Assembly: GCF_003837805.1 (NCBI RefSeq)
Contig: NZ_RQIT01000002.1
Coordinates: forward strand, 682,001 to 746,000
Direction: 5' to 3'
Length of the DNA stretch: 64,000 nt
Source: Bradyrhizobium sp. RP6
GTDB lineage: Bacteria > Pseudomonadota > Alphaproteobacteria > Rhizobiales > Xanthobacteraceae
Made by a program: the position numbers and the translations under genes. Shown piece after piece: positions 17,447 through 26,030 of the stretch (its first letter is position 1; every line of letters begins with the position of its first letter). The notes beneath the pieces were generated by a model, which saw nothing but the letters and a program-made list of their open reading frames with translations, did no database searches and was not told the DNA's origin.

Positions 17447-18346
17447 TCACGTCATCAGCTTCGGCAGGGCGGCGGCCAACGTGTCCACGGCGCTGCGGAC
17501 CTTTGGCGGCAGCCGGGGCGAACGGGGCCACAGCGCGTGGCAGTCGTAGAGGAATTCACGCTGTCCGCCGAAGAGGCGGACCAGCGCACCGGTGTCGAGG
17601 CGTTCGCGAACCAGCCAGTAAGGCAGCCATGCGAGCCCCATGCCTTGCGCGGCGGCATCGGCGATCGCCTCCAAATCGTCGAGCCTGAGCCTGCCTGTGG
17701 GCATGATCTCGCGCGGAGACTCGCCTTGCTGCGGGAACAGCCACGGCCTGACGCGCCCTGAGCGGCGATAGATGATCGCCTGATGTGCAGCGAGATCGTC
17801 GAGTGATTTTGGCTTGCCGTTGGTCCGTAAATACGAGCGCGCTCCGCACACCACCATGCGCTGGCTTGCGATCCGTCGCGCGATCAGACCGGACTGGTCG
17901 TCGAGATCGCCGGTCCGGATCGCAAGATCGTAGCCGGCCTCGATGATGTCAGCGATCGGATCGCCGAACGAGAGGTCGAGCTCGAGATGCGGGTACTTCC
18001 GCGCGAGCTTCATCAGCAAGGGAGCGATGCAGTGCCGTCCCAGCAGGGCCGGCATGGTCACACGCAGCCTGCCGCGCGGCTCGGAGGACTCGTCGGTGAT
18101 GACGGCGTCGGCGGCTTCCGCCTCGGCGAGTACCGCGCGGCAGCGCTCGTAATAGGCCTGGCCGGCCTCGGTCAGGCTCTGGCGCCGCGTGGTGCGGTAG
18201 AGCAAGCGGACGCCGAGGCGCTCTTCGAGGAAGTGCACATGCTTGCCGACCATCGGCGCCGACATCTCCAGCGCGTCTGCCGCGGCCGCGAACGAGCCTA
18301 GGTCGACAGCCCTGACGAAGGCGGCCATGCTGGTCAGGCGGTCCAT
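17447..18346 (-). CDS. LysR-family transcriptional regulator
   Basis: 299 residues. The winged helix-turn-helix at residues 1-60 includes MAAFVRAVDLGSFAAAADAL and GKHVHFLEERLGVRLLYRTT; the effector domain follows from about residue 90 (GRLRVTMPALLGRHCIAP). It diverges from a quinone oxidoreductase gene across about 100 bases, the usual arrangement for a LysR protein and its target. Members of this subgroup often repress or activate the adjacent dehydrogenase; the effector is unknown. Confidence 0.9.
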   Translation of the reverse strand: MDRLTSMAAFVRAVDLGSFAAAADALEMSAPMVGKHVHFLEERLGVRLLYRTTRRQSLTEAGQAYYERCRAVLAEAEAADAVITDESSEPRGRLRVTMPALLGRHCIAPLLMKLARKYPHLELDLSFGDPIADIIEAGYDLAIRTGDLDDQSGLIARRIASQRMVVCGARSYLRTNGKPKSLDDLAAHQAIIYRRSGRVRPWLFPQQGESPREIMPTGRLRLDDLEAIADAAAQGMGLAWLPYWLVRERLDTGALVRLFGGQREFLYDCHALWPRSPRLPPKVRSAVDTLAAALPKLMT

Positions 18347-18449
18347 GATTGAAAACTCCTGGTTTCGACTGTTCGCTTGGCCAGGCGATTTATCCGTTTC
18401 TGCCGGATCGGCATAGCTCCGTTCAGTTCAACTGTTTTGGAGTGTATCC

Positions 18450-19439
18450 ATGGCCCGCGTCGTTCGCTTTCATCAACATGGTGGTCCCGAAGTGCTGCGC
18501 ATCGAGACCGTCGATGTTCCACCGCCGGCAAGCGGCGAGGTGCAGATCGGCGTCAGGGCACTCGGTCTCAACCGTGCCGAGGCCCTGTTGCGGAAGGGGA
18601 CTTTTATCGAGACCGCGACATTTCCGTCGGGGCTGGGTCTGGAGGCGGCAGGCGTCGTCGGAGCGGTCGGGGATGATGTGACCAGCTTCGTGCCAGGCGA
18701 TGCCGTGAGCATCGTCCCGCCGCTGTCGATGGTGCGATGGCCGGCCTATGCCGAGCTAGCGACGTTTCCGGCCGAGCTCGTCGTGAAGCATCCGCCGGAG
18801 CTTGGCTTCGAGGCAGCCGCTGCGATGTGGATGCAGTATTTGACCGCTTACGGCGCGCTGGTCGACATTGCCGGACTCATGCGAGGAGACGTCGTCGCCA
18901 TCACGGCGGCATCGAGCAGTGTCGGGCTCGCGGCGATCCAGATTGCGAACCGGATCGGCGCTGTCCCGGTCGCCCTGACGCGGACCTCGATCAAGCGGCG
19001 GCCCTTGCTCGATGCCGGCGCCGCTCACGTGGTCGTCTCGGACGAGGAGCCTATCGGAGCGCAACTGCTGGAGATCGCCGGTTCAAAGGGCGTCCGCGTG
19101 ATATTCGACGCCGTCGGTGGCCCCGCATTCGAGCCATTGACCGCGGCGATGTCGCCGGGCGGAATCCTGATCGAATATGGCGGCTTGAGCTCCGAACCGA
19201 CGCCGTTCCCGCTCTTCAACGTGCTCGGCAAGAGCCTGACACTGCGCGGCTACCTCGTGCACGAGATCATTCGCGATCCTGCGCGACTTGCGAAGGCAAA
19301 GGCGTTCATTCTCGATGGGCTGTCGGACCGAACGTTGACGCCGATCATTGCCAGGACGTTCCGGTTCGAGGAGATCGTCGAGGCGCACCGCTTTCTGGAG
19401 TCCAACACGCAGTTCGGCAAGATCGTGGTGACGATCTGA
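18450..19439 (+). CDS. zinc-free NADPH:quinone oxidoreductase-like MDR protein
   Basis: 329 residues of the medium-chain dehydrogenase/reductase superfamily. The N-terminal GroES-like part (RVVRFHQHGGPEVLRIE, LGLNRAEALLRKG, GLEAAGVV) is followed by a nucleotide-binding domain with ITAASSSVGLAAIQIA. The zinc-binding Cys cluster and GHE motif of alcohol dehydrogenases are absent, fitting the quinone reductase/zeta-crystallin group. It probably reduces quinones or enones with NADPH. It is divergent from, and likely controlled by, the LysR gene at 17447. Confidence 0.88.
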   Translation: MARVVRFHQHGGPEVLRIETVDVPPPASGEVQIGVRALGLNRAEALLRKGTFIETATFPSGLGLEAAGVVGAVGDDVTSFVPGDAVSIVPPLSMVRWPAYAELATFPAELVVKHPPELGFEAAAAMWMQYLTAYGALVDIAGLMRGDVVAITAASSSVGLAAIQIANRIGAVPVALTRTSIKRRPLLDAGAAHVVVSDEEPIGAQLLEIAGSKGVRVIFDAVGGPAFEPLTAAMSPGGILIEYGGLSSEPTPFPLFNVLGKSLTLRGYLVHEIIRDPARLAKAKAFILDGLSDRTLTPIIARTFRFEEIVEAHRFLESNTQFGKIVVTI

Positions 19440-19463
19440 GATCGCCTCGCCGAGCGACGGATT

Positions 19464-19488
19464 CGGCGCTCCACGCTGTGGAGCGCCG
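19464..19488. terminator. hairpin between convergent genes
   Basis: An 11-bp perfect stem CGGCGCTCCAC with its complement and a 3-base loop sits between the oxidoreductase stop (19439) and the convergent binding-protein stop (19515). There is no clear T-run, so it may stabilise 3' ends or work with Rho rather than be a classic intrinsic terminator. Confidence 0.5.
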
Positions 19489-19514
19489 AGGTCGTATGCG
19501 CGTTGTCGCCGGCC

Positions 19515-20846
19515 CTACGGCAGCTTCAGCGACGTCTCCGCGTTGTACGGCTTGAGCGTCTCGTCGGCGGCCTTCTGGGCCGCGGCGAGGGCTTCCTTCG
19601 GCTGCTTCTTGCCGTTCAGGACCAGCATCACCTCGTCCTCGAGGTTCTTGCGGACCGGGACGGTCTTGTAGGTCGCAAACCACGGCTTGGCGACGTCGAG
19701 CTGCTCGACGGCGGTCTTGGCGTCGGGGTTCTTGCCCAGGAATTCGACCATGTCGGGCGTCTTGTAGGCGGCCATGTTGGGCGCGAAATAGCCGGTGGCG
19801 CGGCTCCACCAGGCGTTCTTCTCGGGCGAGGTCATCCACTTGATCAGCGTCCAGGCGGCCTTCTGCCTGTCTGCCTCGAGCCCTGCCGGCATGATCAGCG
19901 AGGCGCCGCCGATCGGCACGGCGTTGCGGACGTTGCGCGGGATGAAGGCGACCTTGTGGGCGAACTTGGCGTTGTCGCGCACGTAGGTGAGCGAGCCCGT
20001 CGACAGCATCATCATCGCGGCATTGCCGGAGACGAAGGAGGTGCTCACGGCCGGACCGGGCGTGGCGCCGGGCGCATGCACCTTGTGCTTATGGATGAGA
20101 TCGTTCCACCAGGTGAGCGCGCCGAGCATCGAGGGCGTGTCGTAGTAGACCTCGCCGCCGAACTCCTCGTTGTAGTAGCGCCCGCCATTGCTCATGGTAA
20201 GCGTTTCCATCATCCAGCCGCAATAATCGTAGGCGCAGGGGATCGCGATGCCCCATTGGGTCACCTTGTCACCCTCGCGCTTGGTCAGCTTCTTGGCCCA
20301 GTCGGTGAGCTCGGCCCAGGTCTGCGGCGGCTTGTTCGGATCGAGGCCGGCTTCCTTGGCCTTGTCGGCGTTGATGTATAGCAGCGGCGTCGAATTGTGG
20401 AAGGGCACGCCGTAGACCGAACGGTTGATCACCGCATTGCCCTGCAGCGCCGGGAAGAACTGGCCCAGGAACTTCTCCTTGGTGGTGCCGTCGGCGGCGA
20501 TCAGGCTGTCGAGATTGGTGAGCTCGTTCTCGATCTGCATGTCGAGCAGGAAGTTGGCCGACATGATCACGGCGGCCGGCGGCTTGCCGGCCTTGATCGC
20601 GGCGCGCGTCTTGATCAGCGTATCGTCATAGGACCCGGTGTAGACCGCGGTCGCCTTGACGTCGGCATGGGTCTCGTTGAACTCCTTGATCAGGGTTCCC
20701 ATGTCGCGGGCGAGCTTGCCGTCGACGGGAACGGGGAAGAACAGGTCGACCTCGGTGGGGCCTTCGGCCAGCGCCGGAAAGGCGAGGGCGCCTGCCATGG
20801 TGCCTATCATGGCAAGGCCGAGCATGAGCCTGCGGGAGAACAGCAT
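19515..20846 (-). CDS. ABC transporter substrate-binding protein, glycerol-3-phosphate (UgpB) type
   Basis: About 443 residues from the ATG at 20846, backed by AGGAG ten bases upstream. A signal peptide (LMLGLAMIGTMAGALAFPALA) precedes a family-1 periplasmic binding fold: VDLFFPVPVDGKLARDMGTLIKEF, ITWGIAIPCAYDYCGW-like middle part and the late SPEKNAWWSRATGYF stretch, as in UgpB proteins. It is the last gene of an operon with two permeases and a phosphodiesterase. Likely ligands are glycerol-3-phosphate or glycerophosphodiesters. No ATPase gene accompanies the operon in this window. Confidence 0.88.
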   Translation of the reverse strand: MLFSRRLMLGLAMIGTMAGALAFPALAEGPTEVDLFFPVPVDGKLARDMGTLIKEFNETHADVKATAVYTGSYDDTLIKTRAAIKAGKPPAAVIMSANFLLDMQIENELTNLDSLIAADGTTKEKFLGQFFPALQGNAVINRSVYGVPFHNSTPLLYINADKAKEAGLDPNKPPQTWAELTDWAKKLTKREGDKVTQWGIAIPCAYDYCGWMMETLTMSNGGRYYNEEFGGEVYYDTPSMLGALTWWNDLIHKHKVHAPGATPGPAVSTSFVSGNAAMMMLSTGSLTYVRDNAKFAHKVAFIPRNVRNAVPIGGASLIMPAGLEADRQKAAWTLIKWMTSPEKNAWWSRATGYFAPNMAAYKTPDMVEFLGKNPDAKTAVEQLDVAKPWFATYKTVPVRKNLEDEVMLVLNGKKQPKEALAAAQKAADETLKPYNAETSLKLP

Positions 20847-20857
20847 CGGAAAATCTC

Positions 20858-21727
20858 CTATTTGATGCCTGAGGTGACGAAAGAGCTGATGAAGCGTTTC
20901 TGAAAGATCAGGAAAGTGACGAGCAGCGGCGCGATCACCATCAGCGTGCCCGCGGCGATGGTGCCCCAGGCCTGCGTCCCTTCCGCGGTCTTGGTGAAGA
21001 CGGAGAGGCCGACCGTGAGTGGACGCTTGTCGGGCGAATTGATCACCATCAGCGGCCACAGGAAGTCGTTCCAGTGGCTGGTCACCGAAATGATGGCGAA
21101 CGCGGAGAAGCTCGGCATCGACAGCGGCACGTAGATGTGGCGGATGCGCTGGAGCAGGCTGGCACCGTCGATCAGGGCGGCGTCTTCCAGCTCGGTCGGG
21201 ATCGCCTCGAACGCCTGGCGCATCAGGAACGTGCCGAAAGCCGAGGCGAAGAACGGCATCATCACGCCGGCCAGCGTGTCGTAGAGGCCGAGCTGCGCCA
21301 CGAGCCTCAGGTTCGGCACGATCAGCAGCACCGGCACCAGCATCAGCTGCATCAGGAACAGGTAGAAGATCAGCGTCTTGCCGGCGAAGTCGAGGCGGGC
21401 GAAGGCAAAGCCCGCCAGCGTGATGGTGACGAACTGCACCAGCAGGATGCCGGCGCAGATGATCGTGGTGTTGAGCGTGTAGCGCGGGAAATCGCCGATC
21501 TCCCAGGCATCCCTGACATTGTCGAGCGTCGGCTTCAGGCTCGGCATCAGCTCGGCCATGGCGTTGATGCCGTCGGAGGCCGGGCGCAGCGTCGCCACGA
21601 CCATCCACAGGAACGGGATCAGCCAGACGATCGCAAGCAGCACCGTCAGCGCGAAGCCGAGCTTGGGCGTGATCTCGCCCCGGGTGGCGAGCGGGGCGTC
21701 CCTGAACAGGCGGTCGATCAGCTTCAT
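20858..21727 (-). CDS. ABC transporter permease, UgpE-like
   Basis: 289-residue inner-membrane permease of the carbohydrate CUT1 group, with about six hydrophobic helices. The ATPase-contacting EAA loop is present (AIPTELEDAALIDGASLLQR). Sequence order WIPFLWMVVATLRP at the N terminus and the short C terminus ending FISSFVTSGIK match UgpE/MalG-type subunits. Its start overlaps the upstream permease stop by four bases (ATGA) and the binding-protein gene follows 11 bases later, so these genes are co-translated. Confidence 0.9.
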   Translation of the reverse strand: MKLIDRLFRDAPLATRGEITPKLGFALTVLLAIVWLIPFLWMVVATLRPASDGINAMAELMPSLKPTLDNVRDAWEIGDFPRYTLNTTIICAGILLVQFVTITLAGFAFARLDFAGKTLIFYLFLMQLMLVPVLLIVPNLRLVAQLGLYDTLAGVMMPFFASAFGTFLMRQAFEAIPTELEDAALIDGASLLQRIRHIYVPLSMPSFSAFAIISVTSHWNDFLWPLMVINSPDKRPLTVGLSVFTKTAEGTQAWGTIAAGTLMVIAPLLVTFLIFQKRFISSFVTSGIK

Positions 21728-22674
21728 GGCCCGCCCTCGCGGTTCGCCATGGTCCGGAAGGAGAGCGCGGTGAGGCCCATCAGCGCTGCGAGCGTCAGCA
21801 GCGTCGCCGCCGAGGCTTTGCCGATGTCGTAATGCTCCACCGCCTGCTGGTAGATGTAGAACAGCACGAGATTGGTCGAATTGGACGGCCCGCCCTGGGT
21901 CATGACGAAGACGTGGTCGACCTGCGTCACCGCATTGAGGATGGCGATGACGGTGACGAACAGAAAGGTGGGCTTGAGCTCCGGCAGGATGATGTGGCGC
22001 AGGCGCTGATATGGGCCGGCGCCGTCGAGATGCGCGGCTTCCATCACGTCCTCGGGCACGGCCTGGAGACCGGCGAGGAAGAACAGCATGTAATAGCCGG
22101 CGTTCTTCCAGATCGTGATGATCATGATCGCATAGAGCGCGATGTCGGGGTCGCCGAGCCAGTTCGGCAGCACCGGAAGCAGCCGGCCGATGTAGTAGTC
22201 GAGCAGGCCGACATTGGGCAGGAAGATGAACAGGAACAGTGCGGACGCCGCGACCATCGGGATCAGCACCGGCAGGAACAGCGCAGCGCGCAGCGCGCTG
22301 TTCACGGCATGGGTGCGCGCCAGCGCCAGCGCGAACAGCAGCGCGAGGGCGATGCTCGGCGCCGCCGTGCCAACGGCGTAGATCAGGTTGTTGACGACGG
22401 CCCCGGTGAAGGCAGCATCGGCCAGCACCGCTGCGATGTTGTCGAGACCGACGAAGCGCAGCGGCGCCTTCGGTGTGGCGCGCTGGTAGAGCGCGTCGAT
22501 GAGCACGCGGCCCATCGCGCCATACGTGAACAGCGCGAGGGAGACCAGCGAGGGCAACAGCAGCAGATAGGCCGGCAGCGAGGCTTTGAGACGCTTCGTG
22601 ACGTGCCTGAGGATGTGCAGGCGCGGCGCTGCCGGGGTCGCGACGGAGAGAGTCGCGGGTTCGGCGAGGCTCAT
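21724..22674 (-). CDS. ABC transporter permease, UgpA-like
   Basis: About 316 residues from the ATG at 22674, which lies within a TGAGATG junction with the preceding phosphodiesterase gene. Six membrane helices and the EAA loop (AVPEDVMEAAHLDGAGPYQR) identify it as the UgpA/MalF-type subunit of a CUT1 importer. It pairs with the UgpE-like gene directly downstream. The longer frame up to 22767 runs into the previous gene and is not preferred. Confidence 0.9.
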   Translation of the reverse strand: MSLAEPATLSVATPAAPRLHILRHVTKRLKASLPAYLLLLPSLVSLALFTYGAMGRVLIDALYQRATPKAPLRFVGLDNIAAVLADAAFTGAVVNNLIYAVGTAAPSIALALLFALALARTHAVNSALRAALFLPVLIPMVAASALFLFIFLPNVGLLDYYIGRLLPVLPNWLGDPDIALYAIMIITIWKNAGYYMLFFLAGLQAVPEDVMEAAHLDGAGPYQRLRHIILPELKPTFLFVTVIAILNAVTQVDHVFVMTQGGPSNSTNLVLFYIYQQAVEHYDIGKASAATLLTLAALMGLTALSFRTMANREGGP

Positions 22675-22675
22675 C

Positions 22676-23524
22676 TCACCGCGCCGGGAAACTGAGCGCG
22701 TAGTCGCGGCCATCCATTCCCGCGGGCGGGGCGAACGGGAAGCGCAGGCTCTGGTCGAGGAAGTCATGGCTGTGCACGACGAGGTTCTCGTCGTCGATCA
22801 GCACGACGCCGTAGGCCGGCGGCTCGTGGCTGGCAAGGTGCGGCGCGCTCTGGTCGAGCTCGAACCAGACCTGATGGTTGGTGCCGCGCAGCGTCGAGAA
22901 CGGGATCTTACCGTAGCTGCCGAAGATCGGCCGGTGCACATGGCCGAAGAAGAGATGGCGGATGCGCGCGCGATAGGGCGCGATCACCTCGGCAAATTCC
23001 GCGCTCTGCTTCAGCCCGATCTCGTCCATCGCATGCACGCCGACCGGGAAGGGCGGATGGTGCATGAATACGACGAGCGGCATGTCCGCGGGCGCAGCCG
23101 CAAGCGTGCTCGCCAGCCAGCCGAGGCGCTTAGCGCACATCTCGCCGGCATGGCTGGTCTCGTCCAGCGTGTCGAGGAAGACGAACAGGCCGTGCTCGGT
23201 GGTGCGCGTGCCCTGCACGAAGCCGTTCGAATCGCGCGGCGCGGCCTTCAGCGCATCGAGGCAGGTGACGCGCTTGTCGTGATTGCCGACCATCGCGATG
23301 TAGGGAATTTTCAGCGCCGCCATCGCCTCGGCGAAATTGGCGTAGGATTCAGCCTCGCCCCAATGCGTGAGATCGCCTGTCACCACCGCGAAGGCGGCGT
23401 CGGATTGATGCTGGTTGATGTCGGCAATCGCAGCGTCCAGCCGGGCCCGCGGGTCGAGGCCATAAAGCGTCGAACCGGGGTTCGCGAGATGCGTGTCGGT
23501 GATGTGGATGAATTTGAAGGGCAT
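22676..23524 (-). CDS. calcineurin-like phosphodiesterase (GpdQ/cAMP phosphodiesterase class III group)
   Basis: 282 residues. All metal-binding motifs of the class III cyclic-nucleotide/GpdQ family are seen: DTHL at the N terminus, GDLTHWG, GNHDKR, the HHPPFPVG stretch and GHVHRP. It is cytoplasmic, with no signal peptide. It is the first gene of the operon feeding the UgpA-, UgpE- and UgpB-like genes, so a role in cleaving imported glycerophosphodiesters to glycerol-3-phosphate is a good inference from the context. cAMP hydrolysis is the other possibility. Confidence 0.85.
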   Translation of the reverse strand: MPFKFIHITDTHLANPGSTLYGLDPRARLDAAIADINQHQSDAAFAVVTGDLTHWGEAESYANFAEAMAALKIPYIAMVGNHDKRVTCLDALKAAPRDSNGFVQGTRTTEHGLFVFLDTLDETSHAGEMCAKRLGWLASTLAAAPADMPLVVFMHHPPFPVGVHAMDEIGLKQSAEFAEVIAPYRARIRHLFFGHVHRPIFGSYGKIPFSTLRGTNHQVWFELDQSAPHLASHEPPAYGVVLIDDENLVVHSHDFLDQSLRFPFAPPAGMDGRDYALSFPAR

Positions 23525-23647
23525 GGCGCGCTATGTCGGGACCGTTAGAGGATGGACGCCTCCGGCAAGACGACCCTGCCAGCCCATTAGAGTGCGTATG
23601 TTTCAGTTTGATAACAGCGGTTCCCCATTCCACAGGCGGCCGACGTC

Positions 23648-23679
23648 GTAGGGTGGATTAGCCGAAGGCGTAATCCACC
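23648..23679. repeat. REP palindrome upstream of the RAYT gene
   Basis: A 32-base element with palindromic core GGTGGATTA-GCCGAAGGCG-TAATCCACC, preceded by GTAG. An exact reverse-complement copy lies on the other side of the transposase gene at 24323-24354. The GTAG tetranucleotide beside the hairpin is characteristic of REP sequences mobilised by RAYT proteins. Confidence 0.85.
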
Positions 23680-23716
23680 TCTGTGTGCCAACGTCAAGTT
23701 GTGCTATTGAGTGCTC

Positions 23717-24250
23717 ATGTCCAACTATCGCCGCGCATTTGTTCCGGGGGGATGCTGGTTCTTCACGGTGAATTTGCTCAACCGACGCCAAGCGCTCTTG
23801 ACGGACAAGATCGAAATCCTACGCGGAGCGGTGGCCGCAACGCGCCAAAGCCATCCATTCGAGATCGATGCTTTTGTGGTCTTGCCGGATCATCTGCACG
23901 CGATCTGGAAACTTCCAAAGGGTGACGCCAATTTTTCAGCCCGTTGGCGGTTGATCAAGACACGTTTTGCAAAAGCACTGCCGGCGAACGAGCGGCTGAG
24001 CGCAGTCCGTGCCGCACGCAACGAACGCGGCATCTGGCAGCGCCGATTTTGGGAGCATCTCATCCGCGATGAGGCCGATTACGCACGCCACGTCGAGTAT
24101 TGTTACTACAATCCCGTCAAGCACGGTCACGTCTCGAAGGTTTGTGACTGGCCTTACTCGTCCTTTCATCGCGATGTCCGCGCGGGATTGTTTCCGGAGG
24201 ATTGGGGCGGAGACAACAAGGTCGTCGGTGAGTTTGGTGAGCGGGTGTGA
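23717..24250 (+). CDS. REP-associated tyrosine transposase (RAYT, Y1 family)
   Basis: About 177 residues from the ATG at 23717. The single-stranded DNA endonuclease fold of the Y1/IS200-like group is shown by YRRAFVPGGCWFFTVNLL at the start, the metal-binding histidine pair in VLPDHLHAIW, and the catalytic tyrosine in EYCYYNPVKHGH with SSFHRDVRAG after it. RAYTs are domesticated single-copy transposases that move or maintain REP palindromes. Here the gene is bracketed by REPs in opposite orientation with only the gene between them. No second transposon gene is present. Confidence 0.93.
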   Translation: MSNYRRAFVPGGCWFFTVNLLNRRQALLTDKIEILRGAVAATRQSHPFEIDAFVVLPDHLHAIWKLPKGDANFSARWRLIKTRFAKALPANERLSAVRAARNERGIWQRRFWEHLIRDEADYARHVEYCYYNPVKHGHVSKVCDWPYSSFHRDVRAGLFPEDWGGDNKVVGEFGERV

Positions 24251-24265
24251 TGGCTGGGTTGGCCT

Positions 24266-24296
24266 GTAGGATGGATTAGCGAAGCGTAATCTACCT
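24266..24296. repeat. degenerate REP copy
   Basis: A diverged REP (GTAGGATGGATTAGCGAAGCG, followed by TAATCTACC) in the same orientation as the copy at 23648. It faces the inverted copy at 24323 about 28 bases away, so the two together form a REPIN-like long hairpin downstream of the transposase. Confidence 0.75.
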
Positions 24297-24322
24297 CTTT
24301 ACCTTCGGTCGTTGAGAGAGGT

Positions 24323-24354
24323 GGTGGATTACGCCTTCGGCTAATCCACCCTAC
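24323..24354. repeat. REP palindrome downstream of the RAYT gene, inverted
   Basis: Exact reverse complement of the 32-base REP at 23648-23679, ending in CTAC. It lies 16 bases before the selO stop codon and may also help end transcripts from both sides. Confidence 0.85.
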
Positions 24355-24369
24355 GCACCACGGTTGTGC

Positions 24370-25842
24370 CTACGTCCCGCAGAACGTCTGCAGGACCCGC
24401 TGGTCCGGCAGCGGCGGATCGGCATAGGCGGCGTAGTCCGGCTGATCCTCGAACGGCTTCGCCAGCACCTTCACCAATTCCTCGAACGGCTCGTAATTGT
24501 CGTCGTTCACCGCGGCCCGGATCACGGCTTCGACGCGGTGGTTGCGCGGGATGAACATCGGATTGACGGAGTGCATGGCGGCTTGCCGTTCGACGGCGCT
24601 TTGCGGCTCCAGCGCGAGGCGCGCGCGCCAGCGGCCGGCCCATTCGTCGAACGCGGCGGGCTCCATGAATTGCGCGCGCACGTCCGCGCGGTCATCGGCC
24701 GCGGCGTCACCCAGCTTGCGGAAGGTGAGGGTGAAGTCGGCCTGGTTCTTCGCCATCGCATCCAGCAGGTCCTGGATCAGCGCATCGTCCCCGTCGCGCT
24801 CCGTGAACAGGCCGACCTTGCTGCGCAGGCCGACCTGATAGGCCGCGCTGAACTGGTCGGAGAAGGCGCCGAGAATGTCCTGGGCCTCCGCGACCGCCTT
24901 CTCCTGCTCGTCGGAGAACAGCGGCAGCAGGCATTCGGCGAGGCGCGTCAGATTCCACAAGCCGATGCGCGGCTGGTTGGCGTAGGCGTAACGGCCCATC
25001 TCGTCGATCGAGGAGAAGACCTGCGCGGGGTTGTAGGCGTCCATGAAGGCGCAGGGGCCGTAATCGATGGTCTCGCCTGATATCGACGTGTTGTCGGTGT
25101 TCATCACGCCGTGGATGAAGCCGACCAGGAGCCAGCGCGCCACGAGCTCGGCCTGGCGCGCGACAACGCTCGCGAGCAAGTCGTGATAGGGCCGCTTCGA
25201 TTGAAGCAGGTCCGGATAGTGGCGGGTGATGACATGGTCGGCGAGCCGCCGAATGGCCTCCGTGTCGCGGCGGACGGCGAAGAACTGGAAGGTGCCGACG
25301 CGGATATGGCTGGAGGCGACGCGGGTCAGCACCGCGCCGGGCAGCGCCGTCTCGCGGATCACGTGCTCGCCGGTGACGACCGCGGCGAGCGAGCGCGTGG
25401 TCGGGATGCCGAGCGCGTACATCGCCTCGCTGACGATGTATTCGCGCAGGACCGGCCCGAGCGCGGCACGGCCGTCGCCGCGGCGGGAGAACGGGGTGGG
25501 GCCCGAGCCCTTGAGCTGGATGTCGCGACGGACACCGCCGCTGTCGATCACCTCGCCGAGCAGGATGGCGCGGCCGTCGCCGAGCTGGGGTACGAACTGC
25601 CCGAACTGGTGGCCGGCATAGGCCATGGCAATGGGGTCGGCTCCGGCGGGAACCGTCTTGCCGGCCAGGATCTCGGCACCCTCAGGGGTCTCCAGGAGGT
25701 CTGGATCGAGCCCGAGCTGGACCGCCAACGGCCGGTTCAGCTTGATCAGCCCGGGCGCAGCCACGGGGGTCGGCGCGACGCGGGCGAAGAAGCTGTCCGG
25801 CAGCGCCGAATAGGAGTTCTGGAAGGGGAAATGCACCGTCAT
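24370..25842 (-). CDS. selO: SelO-type protein AMPylase (YdiU/UPF0061)
   Basis: About 490 residues from the ATG at 25842 (MTVHFPFQNSYSALP), the usual family start. Pseudokinase-like motifs are present: LGDGRAILLGEV, the Lys-containing QLKGSGPTPFSRRGDGRAAL, REYIVSEAMYALGIPTTRSL, and the metal site GVMNTDNTSISGETIDYGPC. SelO proteins transfer AMP to protein Ser/Thr/Tyr and act in redox homeostasis. Bacterial members lacking the C-terminal selenocysteine end near CGT, as here (QTFCGT). It converges on the RAYT gene and diverges from aspS. Confidence 0.93.
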   Translation of the reverse strand: MTVHFPFQNSYSALPDSFFARVAPTPVAAPGLIKLNRPLAVQLGLDPDLLETPEGAEILAGKTVPAGADPIAMAYAGHQFGQFVPQLGDGRAILLGEVIDSGGVRRDIQLKGSGPTPFSRRGDGRAALGPVLREYIVSEAMYALGIPTTRSLAAVVTGEHVIRETALPGAVLTRVASSHIRVGTFQFFAVRRDTEAIRRLADHVITRHYPDLLQSKRPYHDLLASVVARQAELVARWLLVGFIHGVMNTDNTSISGETIDYGPCAFMDAYNPAQVFSSIDEMGRYAYANQPRIGLWNLTRLAECLLPLFSDEQEKAVAEAQDILGAFSDQFSAAYQVGLRSKVGLFTERDGDDALIQDLLDAMAKNQADFTLTFRKLGDAAADDRADVRAQFMEPAAFDEWAGRWRARLALEPQSAVERQAAMHSVNPMFIPRNHRVEAVIRAAVNDDNYEPFEELVKVLAKPFEDQPDYAAYADPPLPDQRVLQTFCGT

Positions 25843-26030
25843 AGGCTCAAGATAGGGCTGGAACGCCTGATGGCAAAGGCTCGGCCCCTGAAAATGGGCA
25901 CTTCCGGCCCAAAACAGGGCGTTCCCTTGGTTGCCGCCTTGGTCCTCCCGGGGTAAACCCTGCCGCAATCTCGGACCGGCCGTGACAGGCCGTTCGATTC
26001 GCATCCTCCGACATTGATTTTGGGACGACC

